A DNA stretch of 6,943 nucleotides from an uncultured Phycisphaerales bacterium. GTDB lineage: Bacteria; Planctomycetota; Phycisphaerae; Sedimentisphaerales; Anaerobacaceae. Both the position numbers and the translations under genes were made by a program. The stretch is from assembly GCA_937868145.1 (NCBI GenBank), contig CALMMH010000933.1, forward strand, positions 1 to 6,943. The letters run 5' to 3'. Positions 1 to 4,896 of this stretch are shown here, piece after piece. The stretch's first letter is position 1. Each line of letters begins with the position of its first letter. Below the pieces are notes generated by a model that had not been told where the DNA came from, made no database searches, and was given only the letters and a program-made list of their open reading frames with translations.

Positions 1-783
1 CTCGGACGACAGACCCGCCGCGGCTCTTTGCACAGCGGAATTCTCATTTTCCGATCCGCCGGCTGCTTCCGCCATCTCGTTCTGCATCGTCCGGAGGGTC
101 ATCGCCAATTCCTGAACCGATTCCACCTGCCTGGCCTTGTCCTCGTCGGAAGGATCGCCCTGACCGCCCACGAACAGGTCCAGATTGTATTTGAGGAATC
201 CGTCGTCCTCGGTCGTCTTCAATCCCGCCTCGTTCCATTCCTGGATCGTTTCCGCGCTGACGCGCGCGTACTCGGCGGCTTCCTCGACCGTATCCAGGGA
301 CTGCTCGGCCTCCAGCGTCGCCAGTTCTTCATCGTCCATCAGTTCGCCGGCCTGCTGTTCGGTCAACTTGGCGATCCAGTGCGTCAGCTCAACCTTCTGA
401 GTCTGACCCTGGGAATCCATGTATTCGGCCGAACAGACGACGCGAACCCACATCTCGCCGCCGATCGGCTCGGGAAACGCTTCGACCACCGTCTGCCAGG
501 AGATGTCGGGGTACTTGTCGCTGGTCCCGTACTCGATCGACTCCTCCACGGAGTCGCGAACCAGGACCTGCTCCAGATTCTCCCGCACCAGGGAGAAAGC
601 CTCCATTCGAAGGGATAGATTCGCCGCCGAGGCCACGCAGCGATCGATCACCACCAGCACGCTCGAGCTGACCAACGCCAGAATGGCCAGGGACGTCAGG
701 ACCTCCAGGAGAGTGAATCCCGCGGCCTCAGGCTTTCCGCCGGAGCGTCGGTCAAAGAACGAATTGTTCGCTCTGTGGTGCAT
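1..783 (-). CDS. gspI: GspI-like minor pseudopilin with long acidic C-terminal extension (3' end outside window)
   Basis: Reading from the ATG at 783 gives 261 uninterrupted codons to the window edge, with no stop reached. That ATG is the first start after an in-frame TGA only two codons upstream. The 22-residue leader is followed by a type III (prepilin) signal: Gly22 at -1, then FTLLEVLTSLAIL with Glu27 at +5 and a hydrophobic helix to about residue 46. LLEV plus LAIL is typical of GspI, less often GspJ. Residues 60-140 look like the usual small pseudopilin domain, including a W-V-R-V-V strand and a K-V-E-L strand. GspI proteins are usually about 120-130 aa, so the sequence from about 141 onward is extra. 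Residues 141-216 hold about 23 Asp/Glu against 4 Lys/Arg, with an excisionase-like segment at 163-205. Residues 217-242 look helical. It lies 27 nt after gspH. Family role: tip minor pseudopilin in the inner membrane and periplasm. The pseudopilin call is firm, the I subtype moderate. Confidence 0.85.
   Translation of the reverse strand, partial: MHHRANNSFFDRRSGGKPEAAGFTLLEVLTSLAILALVSSSVLVVIDRCVASAANLSLRMEAFSLVRENLEQVLVRDSVEESIEYGTSDKYPDISWQTVVEAFPEPIGGEMWVRVVCSAEYMDSQGQTQKVELTHWIAKLTEQQAGELMDDEELATLEAEQSLDTVEEAAEYARVSAETIQEWNEAGLKTTEDDGFLKYNLDLFVGGQGDPSDEDKARQVESVQELAMTLRTMQNEMAEAAGGSENENSAVQRAAAGLSSE
169..297 (-). other. Excisionase/MerR-like (HTH_17-like) segment inside the GspI-like protein
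   Basis: Residues 163-205 of the GspI-like protein follow the pattern of the small excisionase-type winged helix-turn-helix: T-V-E-E-A-A-E-Y (helix 1), then A-R-V-S-A-E-T-I-Q-E-W (turn and second helix), an E-A-G-L bend, and a short wing ending K-Y-N-L-D-L-F. In DNA-binding members the second helix is rich in Arg/Lys. Here it carries Glu, Gln and Asn instead, and the surroundings are strongly acidic. DNA binding is therefore unlikely, and a role as a protein-protein docking module is an inference. The match is by eye to a known family pattern and was not scored. Confidence 0.5.
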
Positions 784-810
784 TCCCTGTCACAAATCCC
801 GGGGCCCGCC

Positions 811-1416
811 TCATTGGAACGGGACCTCGTCCTTTCCCTTGGGAGTCATCAACGATGGATCGCCGACGACCAGCTCGATCAAAGGCGTCAGACGATTGAC
901 GATCACCGCGTAGGGCTGCTCGCTCTCGTCGAGAAAAACGACTTTTCCGCCGTAGGTCCAGCCCGCGGGGCCGACCCGGAACTTCGAACGCTCGTTGTTC
1001 GTGGAGTCGCCGTCGTCGAACTCGATGTACGAGAGCCGGCAGTTGTTCCCGAACTGCCCTTCCGTGACGATTTCCTCTTCCAGCACTTCCGACAGATCCG
1101 TGGAGGTGATCTCCCGCAGTAGATAACTCTGTTCCGTCGGATCGATGAGCACCTCGTATCGGCGGCCGTTCTCGGCCGCGCTGGCCGCTGCCATCTGCAT
1201 TGTGGAGACGAAATCCTGCACCTGGGCTTTGAAGCCCTGGCGACGGAGCACGCCGAAGAGATTCGTCTGAACCAGCAGAATCAGCAGGCTCAGCATCGTC
1301 ATGACCAGGATCAACTCGATGAGCGTGAACGCATGAGCGTGCACGTCTCGCCCGTCCGACGCACGTCGCGTCGACGTCCTGTCGCCATACAGGATAGGCA
1401 GTCGATCACGATGCAT
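811..1416 (-). CDS. gspH: GspH-like minor pseudopilin
   Basis: A 201-aa protein from the ATG at 1416. The frame also allows an upstream ATG at 1473, but that would overlap gspG by 68 nt, while 1416 overlaps it by 11 nt. No strong Shine-Dalgarno sequence settles the choice, and a GTG at 1344 would leave a leader of only five residues. The prepilin motif is A|FTLIEL: residue 29 is the -1 position, Phe30 is +1 and Glu34 is +5, followed by a hydrophobic helix to about residue 54. The -1 residue is Ala instead of the nearly invariant Gly. Downstream, an amphipathic stretch (about 62-85, F-V-S-T-M-Q-M-A-A-A-S-A-A) and a beta-rich region ending in a G-K-V-V-F-L-D strand match the layout of the GspH domain, where the helix precedes beta sheets. 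In the family GspH is a minor pseudopilin joining pseudopilus body and tip. It sits between gspG and the gspI-like gene. Generic prepilin-type protein is the alternative call. Confidence 0.8.
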   Translation of the reverse strand: MHRDRLPILYGDRTSTRRASDGRDVHAHAFTLIELILVMTMLSLLILLVQTNLFGVLRRQGFKAQVQDFVSTMQMAAASAAENGRRYEVLIDPTEQSYLLREITSTDLSEVLEEEIVTEGQFGNNCRLSYIEFDDGDSTNNERSKFRVGPAGWTYGGKVVFLDESEQPYAVIVNRLTPLIELVVGDPSLMTPKGKDEVPFQ

Positions 1417-1843
1417 CAGTGCTGAGCAGATCCGTATTCTCGCCTTCGCCGCCGTCCTGGCCGTCGGCGCCAAAGCTCTTGATCACAAACGGCTTTCCGC
1501 TTTCGGGATACTGAACGTAGATGAAGTCGTTGCCCCAGCCGTCCTTGGGCAAATCGGTCGTCTCCAGGTACCCGCCCGGTTGCCAGTTCTGGACGTCCGT
1601 GGGCTGCTGGATGAGCACGCTGAGCCCCTCATCCTCGCCGGGCCATCGGCCCGTGTCCATGTGGAACTGATTGACGGCCGTGTGCAGCAGACGCAGGTTG
1701 GCCTTGGTGGTCGTGATGCGCCCTTTGTCCACCTGGCCCACGAAGTTCTGCACCACCACGGCCATCAGGAGCCCCAGGATGATCAGCACGGCCATCAGCT
1801 CGACCATCGTAAACCCACGTCTGTTTTGCTTCTTCTCCTTCAT
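1406..1843 (-). CDS. gspG: Major pseudopilin GspG
   Basis: A 145-aa protein from the ATG at 1843, a normal GspG length. A GTG at 1864, directly after the gspF stop, would add seven residues (MCWSRRT), but the ATG has a purine-rich GGAG/AAGGA stretch just upstream and gives the typical short basic leader MKEKKQNRRG. Cleavage is expected after Gly10, exposing FTMVELMAVLIILGLLMAVV with Glu15 at +5. GspG signatures are intact: the GGYL motif (90-93), LPKDGWGNDFIY (98-109) and the C-terminal FGADGQDGGEGENTD loop (124-138). That loop in known GspG structures carries the calcium site needed for subunit stability. The protein ends LLSTDAS after this loop. GspG is the main building block of the periplasmic pseudopilus, polymerised by GspE and GspF after cleavage and N-methylation by the prepilin peptidase, which is not in this window. 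Its gene starts 21 nt after gspF and overlaps the gspH-like start by 11 nt. Confidence 0.96.
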   Translation of the reverse strand: MKEKKQNRRGFTMVELMAVLIILGLLMAVVVQNFVGQVDKGRITTTKANLRLLHTAVNQFHMDTGRWPGEDEGLSVLIQQPTDVQNWQPGGYLETTDLPKDGWGNDFIYVQYPESGKPFVIKSFGADGQDGGEGENTDLLSTDAS

Positions 1844-1845
1844 AG

Positions 1846-1857
1846 TCCTTCTACTCC
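1846..1857 (-). promoter_or_regulatory. Likely ribosome binding site of gspG
   Basis: On the minus strand the sequence GGAGTAGAAGGA precedes the ATG at 1843. GGAG lies 10 nt and AAGGA 2 nt upstream of the start. This purine-rich stretch favours the ATG at 1843 over the GTG at 1864, which lies upstream of it and has no comparable signal. It is one of the clearer Shine-Dalgarno-like sites in the operon, fitting the need for high GspG output. Confidence 0.5.
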
Positions 1858-1864
1858 AACACAC

Positions 1865-3082
1865 TCAGAACTTCATTGCAGAAATCCGCAGGATCGGAAG
1901 AATCGTCGCGTAGGCGATCACCCCGACCACGGACGCCATGACGATGATGATCAGCGGCTCGACCGCGGCGCTGAGACGTTCGATCACGATGTCGGTCGAC
2001 GCTTCCAGGTTCTCGCTAATACTCTTGAGCATCGCTTCCAGTTCGCCGCTCTTCTCGCCCACGGCCACCATGTGCGCGATCGCCGGATCGATCACGCCGC
2101 TTTCGCGAAGAGGCGTCGCGATGTCCGCTCCGGCCAAAATGCGTTCTCTCGCCTGCTGGATGGCCCGACGCATGAGGGAGTTGCCCGTCGTCTCGGCGAC
2201 CACGCGAAGCGATTCGGCCATCGCCAGGCCCGAACCGATCAGCGTCGAGAGCGTCGAAGCGAATCGGGCGACGACCCGCTGCTTGATCAGCGGACCGAAC
2301 ACGGGCAACGACAGCAGGAACCGGTCCCGCAGATAGGCCCCCCGTTCCGTTCGGAAGAATCGTTTGAAGAGGAACACGACGCCGGCGATCGCTCCGAGCA
2401 GGATGAACACGCGCCAGCTCGTTACGATGTAGCTGAAATTCATCAGTTGCTGCGTGATCCAGGGCAGTTCCTGTCCGGCCCGTTTGATCTGCTCGCCGAT
2501 CGTGGGAATGACCTTCGTCGTCAGGATCAACACGGCCCCGAGGCAGAACACCACCAGAACGATCGGGTAAACCATCGCCGTGAGGACCTTCGATTCGACA
2601 CGTTGTCGCTTCTCCATGAAGCTGGCGATGGTCTTGAGGCCGTCCCCGAGGGTGCCGGTGACTTCGCCGACGCGGACCATGGCGACGAAAATCACGTCGA
2701 AGTAATCCTCGTAGTCCTTCAGGGCGTCGGTGAACGACTCGCCGGTGACGACCCGGTCGCGGATCTCCGTCAGAGCGGTCTTGAATCGCGGATCGGAGGT
2801 TTGCAGGGTCAGGACCGACAACGCCTCGGTGAGCTTGATGCCGGAGTTCAGGAGCGTGGCGAGCTGCTTGGTGAAGTCGACGAGCTGCGATTTGCTCGTC
2901 CGATGGAACGGGGAGGCCAACATCCGCTTGCCCTCTGCGACGGAGGTGATCTCCGTGACGGAGGACGGATGGATGTTCCGAACCCGCAGTTGCTTGCGAG
3001 CGGCGAACGGGGTCTCGGCGTTGATCGCCCCTTTGACCTTCTTGCCGTTGCCGGCGATCGCTGTGTATTCATATCTCGGCAT
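1865..3082 (-). CDS. gspF: T2SS inner-membrane platform protein GspF
   Basis: A 405-aa protein, the usual GspF length. The ATG at 3082 is the first start after an in-frame TGA. The N-terminus (MPRYEYTAIAGNGKKVKGAI) is the typical GspF opening. Two T2SSF domains follow, about 68-190 and 270-395. Each carries the family repeat around a Gly-Glu pair: MVRVGEVTGTLGDGL (135-149) and MVAVGEKSGELEAML (338-352). Hydrophobic segments at about 167-193, 224-240 and 372-396 match the three expected transmembrane helices. GspF is the polytopic core of the inner-membrane platform, linking the GspE ATPase to extrusion of pseudopilins. The order E-F-G is conserved across T2SS loci. Its start lies 76 nt after gspE, the widest gap in the operon. 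The PilC proteins of type IV pili are homologous, but the neighbouring GspG and secretin support the T2SS assignment. Confidence 0.95.
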   Translation of the reverse strand: MPRYEYTAIAGNGKKVKGAINAETPFAARKQLRVRNIHPSSVTEITSVAEGKRMLASPFHRTSKSQLVDFTKQLATLLNSGIKLTEALSVLTLQTSDPRFKTALTEIRDRVVTGESFTDALKDYEDYFDVIFVAMVRVGEVTGTLGDGLKTIASFMEKRQRVESKVLTAMVYPIVLVVFCLGAVLILTTKVIPTIGEQIKRAGQELPWITQQLMNFSYIVTSWRVFILLGAIAGVVFLFKRFFRTERGAYLRDRFLLSLPVFGPLIKQRVVARFASTLSTLIGSGLAMAESLRVVAETTGNSLMRRAIQQARERILAGADIATPLRESGVIDPAIAHMVAVGEKSGELEAMLKSISENLEASTDIVIERLSAAVEPLIIIVMASVVGVIAYATILPILRISAMKF

Positions 3083-3111
3083 AGAGCTATCCGTATTTCC
3101 GAGTCACTGCC

Positions 3112-3151
3112 GGTTTCTGGAAATAGGCCCAATTTCCCATTTTCCAGAACC
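3112..3151 (-). repeat. Inverted repeat in the gspE-gspF gap
   Basis: The arms TTCTGGAAA (3115-3123) and TTTCCAGAA (3141-3149) are perfect 9-bp reverse complements separated by 17 nt. Two further GG/CC pairs extend the stem if one T (at 3114-3116) is bulged. In the transcript this could fold just after the gspE stop and about 30 nt before the gspF start. No run of U follows on the minus strand, so it does not look like an intrinsic terminator. An RNA-processing or stability element, or a protein-binding palindrome, is possible but unproven. Confidence 0.55.
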
Positions 3152-3158
3152 CCTTTCA

Positions 3159-4862
3159 TTACAAATCCGCCTGCGTCACGCGGAGCACTTCGGCCACCGT
3201 GGTCTGGCCGGCGAGCACCTTGCGGGCCCCGTCCATGCGGAGCGTCTGCATGCCCGCCTCCAAGGCGAGCTTCTTGATCGAGCCGGCGGTCTCCCGCCGA
3301 TAGATCAGATCCTGGATTGTATCACTGATGAGCATCACTTCATAGATCCCGGTTCGGCCGCGATACCCGGTTTTGAAACACTTCTCGCAACCGGCCCCAA
3401 CGTAGAACTGGATATTCCGGTTGTCCTCGACGGAGCCCAGGCCGAGTTCGCTGAGCTGCTGGGCCGTCGGCTGCATCGGCTTCTTGCACTCGGGGCAAAT
3501 CCGCCGCACGAGCCGCTGGGCCACGATGGCGATCAGCGAGGAGCTGACCAGGTACGGCTCGACGCCCAGGTCCAGCAATCGGCTGATCGCGCCGGCTGCG
3601 TCGTTGGTGTGCAACGTGCTGAACACCAAGTGACCGGTGAGGGATGACTGGATCGCCATGCGGGCCGTCTCGACGTCGCGGACTTCGCCGATCATGATCA
3701 CGTCCGGGTCCTGACGCAACACGTGCCGCAGGGAGGTCGCGAAGGTCATGCCCTTCTTGCTGGCCACCTGGATCTGGCTGATCCCTTCGAGTTGGTATTC
3801 GATGGGGTCTTCGATCGTGATGACGTTCTTTTCCGCGGAGTTGATCCGGTTCAGGTACGCGTAGAGGCTGGTGCTCTTGCCGCTGCCGGTGGGCCCGGTG
3901 ACGAAGATCACGCCGTGGGCGCGGTTCAGCAGCGAGTCGAGCTTCTTGAGATCGTCGGGCCACAGCCCCAATTCGTCCAGGCCGTACACGCCCGAACTCT
4001 TGTCGAGAATACGCAGCACGCAGCGCTCGCCGAAACTGGTCGGCACGGTGCTGACGCGAAGATCGACCTCCCGCTGGCCCAGGCGAACGCTGGAGCGTCC
4101 GTCCTGCGGCATTCGCCGCTCGGCGATGTCCATGCCGGCCATGACTTTGATACGCGAGATGATCAAGGGCAGCACGTTGCGGTTGAGGCTCAGCATATCG
4201 TACAGGATGCCGTCGACGCGGTAGCGGATCTGAATCTTCGCCTCGTACGGGTGCACGTGGACATCGCTGGCCCGCATCTGGAGGGCCCGGAACAGGATAT
4301 CGTTCACCAGCCGGATGACCGGCGGGCGGTTCACCACGTCGAGCAGGTCGTCGGAGCCCGAGACCTCGTCGACCAACTGGTCGAGGTTCTGGGAATCCAG
4401 CTCCTCGGCGACCTCTTCGATCACCGTGCTTCGCTGTTGATAGGCCGTGTCGATCACCGCCGTGATGGCCGCCCGCGTGGAGAGGGCCGGCCGGACGGGC
4501 AGATGCGTCATCTTCGAGACGTTGTCCAGCACGTTGGCGTCCAGCGGCTTGGAGAGCACGACCGTCAGTTCGCCGCCGCCCTCTTCGGACCGCACCCCGA
4601 CCAGGTGGTGATGCTGGGCGTAGGTGGCCGGAACGTTCTGAACGAACTCCGCGGGCACCTGCTGGTCCGATATCTCCGGCAGAAACTCCCATCGGAGCGT
4701 TTCGGCGAACAACTTGAGGATCACGTCTTCGGTATAGTAAGGACACGTGAGCAGAACCTCATCCAGGCGGCCCCGACCCTTGTTTTCGTCGAGGTACCGG
4801 GCCAGTTGCTCCGCGTCGAGCAACCCCGTCTTCTTGGCAGTCTGTATGAGTAAATCCCTCAT
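3159..4862 (-). CDS. gspE: T2SS assembly ATPase GspE
   Basis: A 567-aa protein in the normal range for GspE/PilB ATPases. Residues 1-150 form the N-terminal GspE domain (MshEN-like) that docks the ATPase to the platform, normally through GspL. Residues about 170-560 are the secretion ATPase: the ASDVHVHP and RYRVDG region (198-218), Walker A GPTGSGKS (323-330), the Asp box ITIEDPIEY (348-356), Walker B VIMIGEVRD (388-396) and the His box TGHLVFSTLHTNDAA (409-423). Two CxxC pairs (Cys456/459 and Cys492/495) make the zinc-binding subdomain typical of GspE. All catalytic elements are intact, so it should be active as a cytoplasmic hexamer that powers pseudopilus assembly. The ATG at 4862 is chosen because two nearby upstream ATGs hit stops within a few codons. 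The gene lies 34 nt after gspD. PilB or MshE is the alternative family, but the locus supports GspE. Confidence 0.96.
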   Translation of the reverse strand: MRDLLIQTAKKTGLLDAEQLARYLDENKGRGRLDEVLLTCPYYTEDVILKLFAETLRWEFLPEISDQQVPAEFVQNVPATYAQHHHLVGVRSEEGGGELTVVLSKPLDANVLDNVSKMTHLPVRPALSTRAAITAVIDTAYQQRSTVIEEVAEELDSQNLDQLVDEVSGSDDLLDVVNRPPVIRLVNDILFRALQMRASDVHVHPYEAKIQIRYRVDGILYDMLSLNRNVLPLIISRIKVMAGMDIAERRMPQDGRSSVRLGQREVDLRVSTVPTSFGERCVLRILDKSSGVYGLDELGLWPDDLKKLDSLLNRAHGVIFVTGPTGSGKSTSLYAYLNRINSAEKNVITIEDPIEYQLEGISQIQVASKKGMTFATSLRHVLRQDPDVIMIGEVRDVETARMAIQSSLTGHLVFSTLHTNDAAGAISRLLDLGVEPYLVSSSLIAIVAQRLVRRICPECKKPMQPTAQQLSELGLGSVEDNRNIQFYVGAGCEKCFKTGYRGRTGIYEVMLISDTIQDLIYRRETAGSIKKLALEAGMQTLRMDGARKVLAGQTTVAEVLRVTQADL

Positions 4863-4896
4863 AGGCTCATCGAATCCCTACAACCGCATCCCTTGG

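Noticed and set aside
28..618. A 196-codon plus-strand frame opposite the gspI-like gene
   Set aside because: The opposite strand carries a pseudopilin with a clear cleavage motif and continuous frame, so this is its antisense shadow.
752..814. An ATG overlapping the gspH stop (ATGA) as a possible start for the next gene
   Set aside because: That frame meets a TGA after 20 codons, before the prepilin motif. The gspI-like frame starts at the ATG at 783.
3083..3158. An intrinsic terminator between gspE and gspF
   Set aside because: The inverted repeat is not followed by a U-run on the minus strand or by a T-run on the plus strand, and gspF to gspI continue in the same direction as an obvious unit.
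2848..3159. A 103-codon minus-strand frame whose ATG overlaps the gspE stop (TAATG), running into gspF out of frame
   Set aside because: The overlap would suit translational coupling, but most of the frame lies inside gspF and its product is Ser/Pro/Arg-rich, as expected of an off-frame reading. gspF has its own ATG after an in-frame stop.
1580..3277. A 565-codon open frame on the plus strand, antisense to gspG and gspF
   Set aside because: Its product is rich in His, Arg, Asp and Gly with no recognisable domain, and it lies opposite two clear conserved genes. Long antisense frames are common in GC-rich coding DNA.
3340..4746. A 468-codon minus-strand frame within gspE in another reading frame
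   Set aside because: Arg/Pro/Gly-rich off-frame translation of the ATPase gene, with no domain of its own.
3723..4853. A 376-codon plus-strand frame opposite gspE
   Set aside because: No recognisable motif, composition typical of an antisense shadow, and complete overlap with an intact ATPase gene.
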